Below, piece by piece: positions 17,047 to 25,864 of a DNA stretch of 64,000 nt. The position numbers and the translations under genes are program-made. Origin of the DNA: Halomicrobium katesii DSM 19301 (lineage in GTDB: Archaea; Halobacteriota; Halobacteria; Halobacteriales; Haloarculaceae). The stretch covers positions 2,345,726 to 2,409,725 of the forward strand of contig NZ_KB905378.1 of assembly GCF_000379085.1 (NCBI RefSeq). Direction: 5' to 3'. Under the pieces are notes generated by a model. That model was given only the letters and a program-made list of their open reading frames with translations. It had not been told where the DNA came from and searched no databases. Numbering within the stretch: position 1 is the first letter of the stretch; every line of letters starts with the position of its first letter.

Positions 17047-17918
17047 ATGCGACGGTCCCTCTCCAGACGACAGCTCCTCCAGGGCGTATCGTTCGCGTCG
17101 GTCCCGGCACTCGCCACCCGTCTCGGGTCCGGCCGCTCGGGCTCACCTGCGACGGCGACGCCGACGACAGCGACACCCTCGTCGACCGACGCCCCGGTCG
17201 ACGACCTCGACGCGTGGCTCGCCGACGCCAACGGCTACGACGGCCGCTCCCGAAACGTCGGCTACGACGACCTGATCGAGGTACTGGTCGGACACCCGAC
17301 CGAGGGCGACAGCTACGCCTTCGACCCGCCGGCCGTCACCGTCACGCCCGGCACGACGGTGGTGTGGCGCTGGCTCGACCACGGCGGCCCACACAACGTC
17401 GTCGCGGTCGACGGCAGCTTCGATAGCGGCGACGCCACCGACCGGCCAAACGAGACCTACTCCCACCACTTCGAGACGACCGGCGTGTACCCCTACGTCT
17501 CCGAACCCCGGCGGGACGACGGGCTGAAAGGCGTGATCCGGGTCCGGGAGCCGCCGGAGAGTGGCTATCCCGACCTCGACCACTGGCTCGTCGATGTCGA
17601 CGGCTGGGACGGGAGCCTCGCCGACCGCACGGCTCGGACACGGTCGCGGTGACCGTCGGCAGCCCCGGCAACGGCGGCAACTTCGGGTTCGATCCGCTCG
17701 CAGTCAGGTGTTCGACCGGAACGACCGTCGCGTTCGAGTGGACCGGCGACGGTGGCGCACACGACATCGCGTTCCAGGGCGACACCGAAACCTCGGACAT
17801 CTACAGCCAGAGCGGCCGCCACTTCGAAGTGACCCTCGACGAACCGGGCGTCTACCTGTACGCCTGCCGCCCTCACGAGGGGATCGGCCAGCGCGGCGGC
17901 ATCGTCGTCGAGGAGTAA
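17047..17918 (+). pseudogene. Two-domain halocyanin, frameshifted between domains
   Basis: Reading starts at ATG 17047 with a Tat signal (SRRQLLQGVSF) but no lipobox Cys, then a first cupredoxin domain to a TGA at 17650-17652. The second domain continues in the next frame to TAA at 17918. Adding one base near 17628-17631 restores a smooth join (LADRT then GSDTVAVTVGSPG), so a one-base deletion is the simplest reading. Domain 1 has lost copper ligands: where halocyanin has YCTPHESLGM it has YVSEPRRDDGL, so Cys, His and Met are gone. Domain 2 keeps Cys and His in YACRPHEGIGQ but has Gln in place of Met. A GTG at 17649 overlapping the TGA could restart translation without export signal. Confidence 0.75.
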
Positions 17919-17934
17919 CTTTACCGGCAACGCT

Positions 17935-18070
17935 GGATGGCCGAGAGTACCTTCTCGGCCACAAGCGCCGATTTGGATCTGCTGTCGGGCCGAGCGCTTG
18001 GTACCGTGAATTTCGAGAACTGGTGCTCATCGTCGCTGTCTACAACCTCGAACAAGCCATCAAAGAGTGA
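17935..18070 (+). pseudogene. Transposase C-terminal remnant
   Basis: A short open frame reading GREYLLGHKRRFGS and ending AWYREFRELVLIVAVYN followed by LEQAIKE and a stop at 18068-18070. This Arg-Glu-Phe-Arg-Glu-hydrophobic-Val-Tyr-Asn end resembles the C terminus of haloarchaeal DDE transposases (IS4/IS5-type); family assignment is from memory and uncertain. Nothing upstream in this frame continues the transposase, so only the 3' end remains. It marks the left boundary of the AT-rich island. Confidence 0.4.
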
Positions 18071-18169
18071 CCGCTACGCTGTCTGCACATTCAATAAATA
18101 CAGATCTACACAATATAAACTATTACTAATTGAAAATATAATAATGGGTGAAATACATTTCTGAATTGT

Positions 18170-18802
18170 ATGGTAGCAAAATACACTCGGCGTTCGGCAA
18201 TCAAGAAATCGGTATTGATCACTTTTTGTAGCATAGGCGTCACCGGCAGCGGTTCAGCCTCCAGTCGGCGAGAGGTTTCCATCGAATCATCAACGGATAA
18301 TGCCGACCACACGTTTGAGGTTTGGTTTGACGACACTGATGTCTCGGTTCAGCAGTCCGAGGGAAGCTCAAATGTCGAGACACGGGAAAATGGCGGACAG
18401 GAGTATGGTGTCGCCACCGGGACATTACGGGGAAAAGGCAATGACGCTGAGACTAACGTCTACACCGTTCCGACTGACACCCTAATCGAAGAAGTCCGTG
18501 CGTTTGACAAGCGAATCCAGATAACGACCTCAAATAACTCTGACTCACAATCTGATCACGAAGGTCGTATAGAGTTCACTGATGAGGGCGAAAGCTATTG
18601 TCGTTACTCGTTTTCAGCGCAAGGTTCGATAGACAGCAGCCCCGCGAATAATTTAGAAACTGGCTTCCTTGGAGATGATTATGAGAGTGGAATCGGCTCA
18701 GTTGATGACTATGAGGACACGTTTGATGTCATTGGTCAGATCACGGATCTGACTTTGAAGCCGTACAACGACGGTCCCGGAATTGCCGACAGGAAATTCT
18801 GA
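18170..18802 (+). CDS. Exported hypothetical protein in AT-rich island
   Basis: A 210-residue protein with a basic N terminus (YTRRSAIKKS), a hydrophobic stretch and an SGSASS cleavage-like region, suggesting a Tat or Sec signal peptide. The mature part is acidic and rich in Ser, Asp, Glu and Thr, with strand-like alternation and a single Cys (ESYCRYSFS). I do not recognise a family. Its base composition is clearly lower in GC than neighbours, and codons ending in A or T are frequent, so it probably arrived by transfer. It faces the next two genes convergently. Confidence 0.65.
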   Translation: MVAKYTRRSAIKKSVLITFCSIGVTGSGSASSRREVSIESSTDNADHTFEVWFDDTDVSVQQSEGSSNVETRENGGQEYGVATGTLRGKGNDAETNVYTVPTDTLIEEVRAFDKRIQITTSNNSDSQSDHEGRIEFTDEGESYCRYSFSAQGSIDSSPANNLETGFLGDDYESGIGSVDDYEDTFDVIGQITDLTLKPYNDGPGIADRKF

Positions 18803-18861
18803 GGTTCGCACAGCGCGATTGGTCGGTCCAGTCAACGTATCTCCCACCTCCACTGGAATCA

Positions 18862-19095
18862 CTACTCGACTTGTTCGATGTTTTCGGGACTGGAAGATGA
18901 TTTAGTGAATCGTTGTACGGTACTGTACAAGAGATAGGCCGCTGACAGAACGAGAGACACGAAACCGATCCACCCTTCGTATCCAGCGCCGATTTCCCGA
19001 GCGATTGTTCCGAGCTGAATGGCGATCACAGATAAGACAATAATTATTGCTGCTCCGATCTGCTTTACATCTCTTCGAAGTTCATCCGCATTCAT
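18862..19095 (-). CDS. Small two-helix membrane protein
   Basis: A 77-residue protein with two hydrophobic segments (AAIIIVLSVIAIQLGTIA and IGFVSLVLSAAYLLYSTV) and short charged ends. It follows the 401-residue exported protein on the same strand after about 110 bases and shares its AT-rich composition. An exported protein plus a small membrane protein is the layout seen in some toxin/immunity loci such as halocins, but no toxin signature is recognised, so the role is unknown. Confidence 0.6.
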   Translation of the reverse strand: MNADELRRDVKQIGAAIIIVLSVIAIQLGTIAREIGAGYEGWIGFVSLVLSAAYLLYSTVQRFTKSSSSPENIEQVE

Positions 19096-19206
19096 GGCTT
19101 TTAATTGATTTGCCCCTCCATCATTAAATACCTTATTCTCCAGATGTCAATATCTGGTTTCGGAGTAGCGCAGAAACAAAAGAGAAATCGACCTCGAACC
19201 TCGATA

Positions 19207-20412
19207 TTAGTAGCTGAATTTGTAGTCTACGTCCATGGTGAACTTTTCTGTTCCCGAAATGATCCAGTGACCGAGTTGCTTGGTTTCAACCTTCCCGAAG
19301 ATACCGTCACACTCGGAGCGAAGGACTTTATCGTCTGTATCGTACGTCTGGCTGTCGAACTGCGCGACACTTGCGAACGAGAACTGCTTCGTGTTAAACC
19401 GCTCACCATTCAGGCTCACATCCCAGTGAGCTTCGTGATCGTTTCGGAGATTATCCATCTTCGTAGCAGACGGATTAGACCACGAAACAGTTAGCGAAGC
19501 CCCTGATTTATCGATCCCAACACCGACACCATTGAGTTGACCGTTTGAACCGATCGACTTCGGTGCCTGTGAGACGGAGTTCGCACTTTCGTCCGATGTT
19601 AGGTCAGAATAGGTGTTATCATCCCAGCCGTGACGAACATCGAGCCCATGGAGGCCCCACGAGTCGCCACCTCCCGTCTCGTTGTGGCCAGGAATCATGT
19701 CCACGTTTGCCGCACTCGCGAAATACTGGTCATCGTCATCCTCGCTGCCTTCGTTCGATGCTCTAATTGTATACAGCTGTTCCCATTTCTTCATATCTCC
19801 CTGCTTCTTGTTTTGACCTTTGCGGTAGAACCTAGTATCAACTATCGGACATCCCCAAGCGTCACCTATATTTGATCCCGCGTCGTCGTTAATCTTGAAG
19901 TTCCGTTTCGTCTCACAGTCACTGCTCGCTGTTCTTACTGTGGCCTGAGATACCTGTTGGGAATATTGTTCCATCTCAGAGTGAACTTCTTCCACTGCTT
20001 CTTCAGGACTCGCTGACGAATTGTTGGATTGTGAGTGATTCGATGCGCTCACACTATGCCCGCGCCGCGCGCTTTCCTCCTCTCTGATGGTCCCGTAAAA
20101 AAGACGAGTGATCCCGTCCGGAGTGATTCCGAATAAGTAGCTTACGATGCGCTCGTTTTTATCTTGGACAGGACGGGGAACCACGACAAGCTCGGAACTG
20201 CCCTCACTAGAGGCAGCTTGTACGTTTCTGGTCTGTTCCAAGACTTTCGCGTTTGCTTCCTGAATGTCCCGCTCATCTAGAGGCGAGCTGTAGGTTCCTT
20301 TCTTCACCTCAAAAACACCGCTACTTCTGTTTCCAGCCGCTTGGCTATTGCCGACAAAACCGATTGTGGTGGACAGTGCGACACCTGATAGGAATTCTCT
20401 ACGTCGCATCAT
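19207..20412 (-). CDS. Tat-exported hypothetical protein, 401 residues
   Basis: Begins MMRRREFLSGVALSTTIGF, a twin-arginine signal followed by a hydrophobic core and an Ala-x-Ala-like site (SQAAG). The mature protein has a region rich in Ser, Asn and Glu (about residues 115-160) and a C-terminal half with beta-type alternation (SGASLTVSWSNPSATKMD). Only three Cys are present (in SDCETK, WGCPIV and RSECDG), so it is not a cysteine-knotted halocin. I recognise no family. An AT-rich promoter region (about 20413-20500) lies upstream. Low GC marks it as part of the island. Start could be the second Met (20409). Confidence 0.7.
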   Translation of the reverse strand: MMRRREFLSGVALSTTIGFVGNSQAAGNRSSGVFEVKKGTYSSPLDERDIQEANAKVLEQTRNVQAASSEGSSELVVVPRPVQDKNERIVSYLFGITPDGITRLFYGTIREEESARRGHSVSASNHSQSNNSSASPEEAVEEVHSEMEQYSQQVSQATVRTASSDCETKRNFKINDDAGSNIGDAWGCPIVDTRFYRKGQNKKQGDMKKWEQLYTIRASNEGSEDDDDQYFASAANVDMIPGHNETGGGDSWGLHGLDVRHGWDDNTYSDLTSDESANSVSQAPKSIGSNGQLNGVGVGIDKSGASLTVSWSNPSATKMDNLRNDHEAHWDVSLNGERFNTKQFSFASVAQFDSQTYDTDDKVLRSECDGIFGKVETKQLGHWIISGTEKFTMDVDYKFSY

Positions 20413-20540
20413 ATGGGAATGATAGCATTACTACTTAATAATTTCTATTTATATACAAATACTATGAGTAATTTTCATAAATATAAGTTATATCTCTTGA
20501 ATTTCGTGGGTTGAACGCTCATGGTCAACCCTCTCCGGTG

Positions 20541-20750
20541 TGCGCTGTTGAACCCGATAAGACGGTCGGATCGGCGGGCTGGCGTTCAGTATGTGGGATG
20601 GAGTCGGCAACAGATAGCGAATCATTATTGCCATTTGCTTCTAAAATCGCCCCATCGATCAAAGTTCAGTCGTAAGAACCTCTCACCACTGGAGTCTGGT
20701 GACTGTTTCTCAAGCCCTGATTCTAGTGCTGTCTGAGGATTTAACAGAGC
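20541..20750. repeat. MITE-like element, copy A (empty site)
   Basis: A roughly 210-bp element with imperfect terminal inverted repeats: the left end reads TGCGCTGTTGAACCCG and the reverse complement of the right end reads TGCTCTGTTAAATCC. It aligns over most of its length with copy B at 22992-23282 (for example GGAGTCGGCAACA, then CGTAAGAA and GGAGTCTG in the same order), except that copy B holds an 88-bp palindrome that copy A lacks. No transposase is encoded. The 20413-20540 stretch just left is the AT-rich promoter region of the exported protein plus an inverted repeat GGGTTGA/TCAACCC at about 20508-20532. Confidence 0.6.
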
Positions 20751-20751
20751 A

Positions 20752-20973
20752 GAGCAAACGTACCGCGTTTGCGAACTACGTCGTGCCGCGAACGAACAGC
20801 GTGAGAACGGCGTCGGGGACTCAAACCGAAGCAAGACGGTCGGCTTCGCTTCGCTCGGCCGCTGGGACTTGCAGGGTTCAGGGATCTCTTCGTGTCGTTT
20901 TCACGGCTCGCTGTCGCTCGGCGGTTAACGGGCGTGGCGGGAGTGAGCAAACGCGGAGCGTTTGCGAGCTACG
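20752..20973. repeat. Pair of short hairpin repeats between MITE copy A and tRNA-Arg
   Basis: The sequence GAGCAAACG, four variable bases, GCGTTTGCGA and a CTACG end occurs at 20752-20780 and again at 20945-20973. Each copy can fold on CAAACG/CGTTTG. They flank about 165 bases of GC-rich non-coding sequence. No promoter or gene is evident here; the role is unknown. Confidence 0.4.
20929..20942. repeat. Duplicate of the tRNA-Arg 3' end (possible attachment-site scar)
   Basis: The 14 bases CGGGCGTGGCGGGA are identical to 21019-21032, the acceptor/T-stem end of tRNA-Arg. Integrative elements commonly use tRNA 3' ends, and the AT-rich island lies on this side of the tRNA. The match is short and no integrase is present, so chance or a rearranged att remnant are both possible. 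Confidence 0.3.
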
Positions 20974-21018
20974 CCACGGCCGCAAGTGTGTTTCGAGCGG
21001 ACGCGAGAAACCACGAAG

Positions 21019-21092
21019 CGGGCGTGGCGGGATTCGAACCCGCGATCGAGGGGTTAGGAACCCCTCGCCCTCGTCCACTAGGCCACACGCCC
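21019..21092 (-). tRNA. tRNA-Arg (anticodon CCT)
   Basis: Read on the minus strand, 5' acceptor GGGCGTG pairs with CACGCCC, the T arm is GCGGG-TTCGAAT-CCCGC, and the anticodon stem AGGGG/CCCCT encloses the 7-base loop TTCCTAA with anticodon CCT, which reads the arginine codon AGG. The discriminator base is G. CCA is not encoded. No intron is seen. Confidence 0.93.
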
Positions 21093-21207
21093 TATCGAGC
21101 GGTGAACGAGACGGCTGAAAAACGCTGCTGTTCCGCCGTGGAGTGCAGGAGCTAACCGGTGGATGGATGGAGAAGGGACTGGGAACCTGTCGGGACCGTC
21201 GCGGGCG

Positions 21208-21501
21208 TTACTCGGTGGCTGTTTCGGAGGCGGTCTCCGAAGCGGTGTCGTCGGCGGTCGTCTCGACGAACTCGGAGTCGGGCTCCTCGGTCGCGCCCTG
21301 ACTCTCGCCTGGGCCCTCGCGGATCTCTTCGAGTTCCTGCTCGACTTCCTCGCGGCCTTTCTGGAACTCGCCCATCGCCTCACCCGTCGAGCGAGCGAGC
21401 TTCGGGATCTTGTTTGCACCGAACAGCAGGACCGCGATCAGGAGAATGATCATCATCTCCTGGGTCCCCGGTAAACCGATCTGCAGTAGGGTTGCTACCA
21501 T
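21208..21501 (-). CDS. tatA: Twin-arginine translocase subunit TatA
   Basis: A 97-residue protein with an N-terminal membrane helix (EMMIILLIAVLLFGANKIP), the conserved hinge Phe-Gly and the amphipathic helix KIPKLARSTGEAMGEFQ, followed by a very acidic, Thr/Ser/Ala-rich tail. It forms the Tat pore that exports folded proteins, the main export route in haloarchaea. ATG 21501 is preferred over an upstream ATG at 21546 because a TATA box (21526-21534) places transcription start almost at 21501, giving a leaderless mRNA. Confidence 0.9.
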   Translation of the reverse strand: MVATLLQIGLPGTQEMMIILLIAVLLFGANKIPKLARSTGEAMGEFQKGREEVEQELEEIREGPGESQGATEEPDSEFVETTADDTASETASETATE

Positions 21502-21525
21502 TGTAGCAGGACTTAGCGTGAGGTC

Positions 21526-21534
21526 TAATATAGG
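21526..21534 (-). promoter_or_regulatory. TATA box of tatA
   Basis: On the minus strand the sequence CCTATATTAG is centred about 27 bases upstream of the chosen tatA start codon, the standard archaeal spacing for a leaderless transcript. Confidence 0.6.
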
Positions 21535-21622
21535 CTTTTTGCTCATCCAGATCGACGAACCGTATCGCTCGGGAGGTCCTGGAACGCAAGCGACTTGATC
21601 TGGTACCCGCTACGGGTGAGTG

Positions 21623-22096
21623 ATGCTCTCTACTGGTGACGAAGCGCCGTCGTTTACGGCACCGCTGGCGAATGGTGACATCGAGTCGTTCACGCTCGCA
21701 GACCGCCTCGACGAGGCACCGATCGTCCTCGCTTTCTTCCCCGGTGCGTTCACCGGCGTCTGCACTCACGAGATGAACACGTTCCAGGATCGCCTCGACG
21801 ACTTCAGCGAGGCCGGCGCGAGCGTGTACGGCGTCAGCATCGACACGCCGTTCTCACAGAACGAGTTCCGCGACAAGCTCGGTCTGGAGTTCGACCTGCT
21901 CAGCGACTCGAACCGCGAGATCGTCGACGAGTGGGGCCTCTCGATGGACTTCGACGAGCTTGGTGTCGACGGCGTCGCCAAACGCTCCGTGTTCGTCATC
22001 GACGGCGACGGCGTCGTCCAGTACGCCTGGGTGAGCGACGATCCCGGAGTCGAGCCGGAGTACGACGACGTCCTCGACGCCGTCGACGCCATCTGA
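21623..22096 (+). CDS. Peroxiredoxin (AhpC/TSA, BCP-like), 1-Cys
   Basis: A 157-residue thioredoxin-fold peroxidase. The peroxidatic motif is FFPGAFTGVCTHEM with Cys47; no other cysteine is present, so it is of the 1-Cys type and needs an external thiol for recycling. It reduces peroxides in the cytoplasm. ATG 21623 gives the family N terminus MLSTGDEAPSF; a GTG one codon upstream is possible. It is divergent from tatA. Confidence 0.9.
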   Translation: MLSTGDEAPSFTAPLANGDIESFTLADRLDEAPIVLAFFPGAFTGVCTHEMNTFQDRLDDFSEAGASVYGVSIDTPFSQNEFRDKLGLEFDLLSDSNREIVDEWGLSMDFDELGVDGVAKRSVFVIDGDGVVQYAWVSDDPGVEPEYDDVLDAVDAI

Positions 22097-22147
22097 GGAC
22101 CCGGTGACCGGCCCGCTGCGTTCGGTAGGTCGGGGCTACCGGACGCG

Positions 22148-22858
22148 TCAGGCTTCGCCGTACACCGGGACCGCAGCGCCGCTGGTGACGGCGGCTCCCT
22201 CCGAGCACAGGAACAGCATCATCGTCGCGATATCGTCCGGATCGACCCACGTCTCGAAGTCGGCGTCGGGCATCATCTCGCGGTTCATCGGCGTGTCGAT
22301 GACGCTCGGCATGACCGCGTTGGCCCGGACGACCCCCTCGTTTTCGGCCGCGATCGTCTCGGTCAGGAGTCGCACGCCGGCCTTGGTCGCACGGTAGATC
22401 CCGTCGCCCGCGCCGCCCTCCAGCGAGGAACGCGCCGACACCGAGACGACGGCACCCTCACTCTCACGAAGGTATGGAAGCGCGTGTTTCGACGCCAGAA
22501 ACATCGTCTTGAGGTTCACGTCGAACAGCAAGTCGAACGTGTCGGCGTCGGTCTCGTGGATCGGATCGCCGCCGCGCCACGTCCCGGCGATGTTACAGAG
22601 AGCGTCGAGGCGGCCGTGCTCTTCGACCACGCCGTCTACGACATCGGCCACGTCGTCCTCGTCGGTGAAATCGCCCTGGTAGTAGTCGATGGCTTCCGTC
22701 TCGTCGAGCAGGAAGTCCTCGCTCTCCGGGGCGACGATGTCGGCACCACAGACCGTCGCACCGGCGTCGTCGAACGCACGAGCGACGGCACCACCGAGAG
22801 CACCGCCGACGCCGGTCACCAGTACGACGCTGCCGTCGAAGTCAAACTCGACTGACAT
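22148..22858 (-). CDS. Short-chain dehydrogenase/reductase
   Basis: A 236-residue SDR. The cofactor loop is VTGVGGALGGAVARAF, the acidic ADIV after strand 2 suggests NAD(H), CNIAG is the NNAG-type motif, and the catalytic Ser, Tyr and Lys lie in VSARSSLEGG and IYRATKAG. The substrate is unknown. It is convergent with the peroxiredoxin gene. Confidence 0.88.
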   Translation of the reverse strand: MSVEFDFDGSVVLVTGVGGALGGAVARAFDDAGATVCGADIVAPESEDFLLDETEAIDYYQGDFTDEDDVADVVDGVVEEHGRLDALCNIAGTWRGGDPIHETDADTFDLLFDVNLKTMFLASKHALPYLRESEGAVVSVSARSSLEGGAGDGIYRATKAGVRLLTETIAAENEGVVRANAVMPSVIDTPMNREMMPDADFETWVDPDDIATMMLFLCSEGAAVTSGAAVPVYGEA

Positions 22859-22991
22859 ACGAGGTAGCTCGGGCCGACAGCGGATAAAACCCAGTCCGAG
22901 TTGCCCACAGCCGAGTCTTTCGTTTCTGACACTACCGGCTGTACGTCTGTAAAGAATTTCGCGATCCCGTATCGCGAATCTCTTGAAACTA

Positions 22992-23282
22992 CTCTGTTGA
23001 ATCCGGTGATGGCGGCCAAGTCGACGGGCTATAGTAACAATTGAAACGATTTACACATCGATCGCACTGCTGTCGTGCGATCGGGTGTGCATTGATTTTC
23101 AATGGCTACTATAGCGTCCAGTGTGTCAGATGGAGTCGGCAACAAATAGCGAGTCAGAATCTCTTTTCGCTCTCCAAAGCTGACCCATCAATCGAAGGTC
23201 GGTTGTAAGAATTCGTCACCAATGGAGTCTGATAACTGTGTCTTCAGCCTCAATCCCAGTGCCGTCTGCGGATTCAACAGAG
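22992..23282. repeat. MITE-like element, copy B (filled with palindrome)
   Basis: The left end CTCTGTTGAATCCG is the inverted repeat of the right end CGGATTCAACAGAG. Apart from the 88-bp palindrome, the interior aligns with copy A at 20541-20750. Copy A joins GCGGGCT to GGCGTTCAG where copy B has the palindrome, so the palindrome is an insertion. No coding capacity is seen. Confidence 0.6.
23028..23115. repeat. 88-bp palindromic mobile element (P1)
   Basis: The ends GCTATAGTA and TACTATAGC are inverted repeats, and the centre CGATCGCAC/GTGCGATCG forms a strong hairpin. The whole unit can fold into one long stem. Its absence from the matching place in MITE copy A shows it inserted. It shares size, design and a GATTTAC inner block with P2 (43643-43726). 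Confidence 0.6.
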
Positions 23283-23525
23283 CACTTGAAACAGTTATAG
23301 CCGGCAGTATGAGACGGAGTACCGGCGGTACGAACGGCGAGACGACCTGTCCGACGACTCGGTGGCGTGTCCGGCACGGCCGACACGTCACGAATCGGTG
23401 GGCGATACCCCCAAAATTCCAGGGGGTTCTGGTGACGGCAGATCGGCCCTCGACGGGGACGGCGTTCCGGGAGATCCCCCCCGCGTTTCAGAATCCGTTT
23501 ATCACCGCTGAAAACTGCGCGCGAA

Positions 23526-23536
23526 TCTATTAATCC
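23526..23536 (+). promoter_or_regulatory. TATA box of htr2-sop2
   Basis: TCTATTAATCC is centred about 27 bases ahead of the htr2 ATG at 23559, predicting a leaderless transcript covering htr2 and sop2. Confidence 0.5.
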
Positions 23537-23558
23537 GTGAACGCCCAGCATCGAAACG

Positions 23559-25862
23559 ATGAGTTCTGAGACAGCATCTCTCCTTCCTGAGTTTATCGGG
23601 GACAGTTACGCCCTGCGCCTCGGACTCGCGCTGGCGCTGGCGGTGATCGTCGTCATCGCCGTCGGCGCTGCCGTGAGCGTCCAGGCTTCAGACGAGCTGG
23701 AGTCCGACGTAGAGTCCGATCTGCGCGCGACCTCGGCGACTCAGGCCAACCAGATCGACGCGTGGCTCGGGTCGGCTCGACAGAGCGTCCGGATGACCTC
23801 CGCGCTGCCGGTCTTCGAGTCCGGGTCGACCAGCGAGGTACAGGCGCAGTTGAACACCGTACAGGACAACGACAGGCTCCCGGCCGACGTCGTCGCAGTC
23901 CACTACGTCGACACGACGACGATGGAGATCGAGGCCAGTTCGAACGAGGACTTCGTCGGCGTCGACGCCAGCGAGCAGAGAGCGCCGTTCGCGACCGACC
24001 CCCCGAGCTTCGAGGGGCCGGACGACACGCACGTGACCGATCCGTTCCAGATCTCGATCGTCGACCACCCGATCATCGCCGTCCTCTCGCCGGTCGAGGG
24101 CGACAGCGATCACGCGATCGTCTTCATGACCGATCTGAAGGAGCGGACGGAGGCGTTCTCCGACCAGCGTGACGGGTCATACACCGCCGTGGTCAACGAC
24201 GACGGTCAGTACATCGCCCACCCCAACAGTAGCAAGATCAACACGGCACACGACGGCAGCATGACGATGCCGGCGTCGGGTGAATCCGAGTTCGTGGCGA
24301 TGGACGACACGCTGATGGGCATGACGACGCTCGAAACGGCCGACTGGACGGTGATGGTCCACTCGGACCGGAGCGAGGCCTACGCGCTGAGCTCCCAGAT
24401 CAACTCCGACCTGATCGGGATCGTGCTGTTCGCGGTGATCAACCTCGGGATCGTCGGCGTCACGATCGGGAGCGGCACGATCGTCTCCCTTCGCCGACTC
24501 TCCAACAGGGCCGAGGAGATGGGTGCCGGCGATCTCGACGTGGACCTGACCACCGCCCGGACCGACGAGATCGGCTCGCTGTACCAGTCGCTCGACGACA
24601 TGCGGACGAACCTTCGAGAGACGATCTCAGACGCAGAGGAGGCGCGACGCGAGGCCGAGCAAGCCAAGAGCGACGCCCAACAGGCTCGTGAGGACGCCGA
24701 GGAAGAGCAGGCCGAGATGGAGGCACTGACCGGCCACCTCGAACTGAAGGCCACCGAGTACAGCGACGCACTGTCCTCGGCAGCCGACGGCGACCTCACC
24801 GTCCGCGTCGACACCGAGAGCATGAACGACGCGATGAGCGAGGTCGGCGAGGAGATCAACGCGATGCTGGCGGATCTCTCGACGACCATCGCCGAGATGA
24901 AGTCCTTCGCGAGCAACGTGTTGCAGGCGAGCGACGACGTGGGGACGAACGCCCAGCGGGTCGACCGGGCCAGCCAGCAGGTCAGCGAGTCGATCCAGGA
25001 GATCTTCGACGGGACGAACGAACAGAGCGAACGACTCCAGAACGCGGCCTCGGAGATGGAGACCCTCTCTGCGGCCTCCGAGGAGATGGCGGCGTCGGCC
25101 CAGCAGGTGGCCGACACGTCTCAGTCGGCAGCCGAGGTCGGCGAAGACGGCCGTAGAGCGGCCCAGGAGGCCATCGAAGAGATGAACAGCATCGAGGCCG
25201 AGACCGAGGAGACCGTCGCCGAGATCAACGCGCTCGACGAGGATCTCGACGAGATCGGCGAGATCGTCTCGGTGATCACCCAGATCGTCGAGCAGACCAA
25301 CATGCTCGCGCTCAACGCCTCGATCGAGGCGGCCCACGCCGACGCGGAGGGCGCGGGCTTCGCCGTCGTCGCCGACGAGATCAAGGGCCTCGCGGAAGAG
25401 ACCAAAGAGGCCGCGGGAGACATCGAGGAACGCATCGAACGCATCCAGTCACAGGCCGGCGACACCGTCGAGACGATGGAGTCGACCAGCCGGCGGATCA
25501 CCGACGGCGTCGAGACCGTCGAAGAGGCCGTCAACGCCCTGGAGACCATCGTCGAGTACACGGAGGAGGTCGACGCCGGTATCCAGGAGATCGACCGGGC
25601 GACCGAAGAGCAGGCAGAGACGGCGACGGAGCTGCTGGAGATGATCGACAAGCTGACCGAGATCAGCCAGGAGACCGCGACGGAGGCGGACACGGTCGCC
25701 GGTGCGGCCGAGGACCAGGCACACTCCATCGGCGAGGTGTCTGACTCCGCGACGGAACTCAGACAGCGTGCGGACGAACTCGAACAGGCGCTCGACCGGT
25801 TCTCGGTGCAGTCTGCCGAGAGTCCCGGCCAGCAGACGACTGCGGCCACTGACGACGACTAA
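23559..25862 (+). CDS. htr2: Sensory rhodopsin II transducer HtrII
   Basis: A 767-residue phototaxis transducer. Two membrane helices (about residues 19-42 and 284-308) bracket a 240-residue extracellular domain; then come a HAMP region ([19 protein letters not shown]), a second HAMP-like part and a methyl-accepting signalling domain with the conserved tip [16 protein letters not shown]. It binds the rhodopsin of the next gene in the membrane and controls CheA. The length and large outer domain match the long HtrII type (as in Halobacterium, which also senses a chemical ligand) rather than the short Natronomonas type; ligand sensing here is inference. The stop is 2 bases before sop2. Confidence 0.92.
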   Translation: MSSETASLLPEFIGDSYALRLGLALALAVIVVIAVGAAVSVQASDELESDVESDLRATSATQANQIDAWLGSARQSVRMTSALPVFESGSTSEVQAQLNTVQDNDRLPADVVAVHYVDTTTMEIEASSNEDFVGVDASEQRAPFATDPPSFEGPDDTHVTDPFQISIVDHPIIAVLSPVEGDSDHAIVFMTDLKERTEAFSDQRDGSYTAVVNDDGQYIAHPNSSKINTAHDGSMTMPASGESEFVAMDDTLMGMTTLETADWTVMVHSDRSEAYALSSQINSDLIGIVLFAVINLGIVGVTIGSGTIVSLRRLSNRAEEMGAGDLDVDLTTARTDEIGSLYQSLDDMRTNLRETISDAEEARREAEQAKSDAQQAREDAEEEQAEMEALTGHLELKATEYSDALSSAADGDLTVRVDTESMNDAMSEVGEEINAMLADLSTTIAEMKSFASNVLQASDDVGTNAQRVDRASQQVSESIQEIFDGTNEQSERLQNAASEMETLSAASEEMAASAQQVADTSQSAAEVGEDGRRAAQEAIEEMNSIEAETEETVAEINALDEDLDEIGEIVSVITQIVEQTNMLALNASIEAAHADAEGAGFAVVADEIKGLAEETKEAAGDIEERIERIQSQAGDTVETMESTSRRITDGVETVEEAVNALETIVEYTEEVDAGIQEIDRATEEQAETATELLEMIDKLTEISQETATEADTVAGAAEDQAHSIGEVSDSATELRQRADELEQALDRFSVQSAESPGQQTTAATDDD

Positions 25863-25864
25863 CG

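Larger units (their letters stand above)
22859..23558. other. Gene-free 700-bp region holding nested repeats
   Basis: Between the SDR start and htr2 I see no credible gene. It contains MITE copy B (22992-23282) with the nested palindrome (23028-23115), and then the htr2 promoter area. Short open frames in this interval follow the repeat rather than any protein pattern. Confidence 0.6.

Noticed and set aside
19207-20412. Halocin C8-type bacteriocin precursor
   Set aside because: A Tat signal is present, but the cysteine-rich C-terminal peptide of that family is missing.
20625-23391. Similar short minus-strand proteins in MITE copies A and B (SALLNPQTAL...)
   Set aside because: The similarity follows from shared nucleotide sequence of the repeat; reading ends differ and the frames are not conserved to the same stop.
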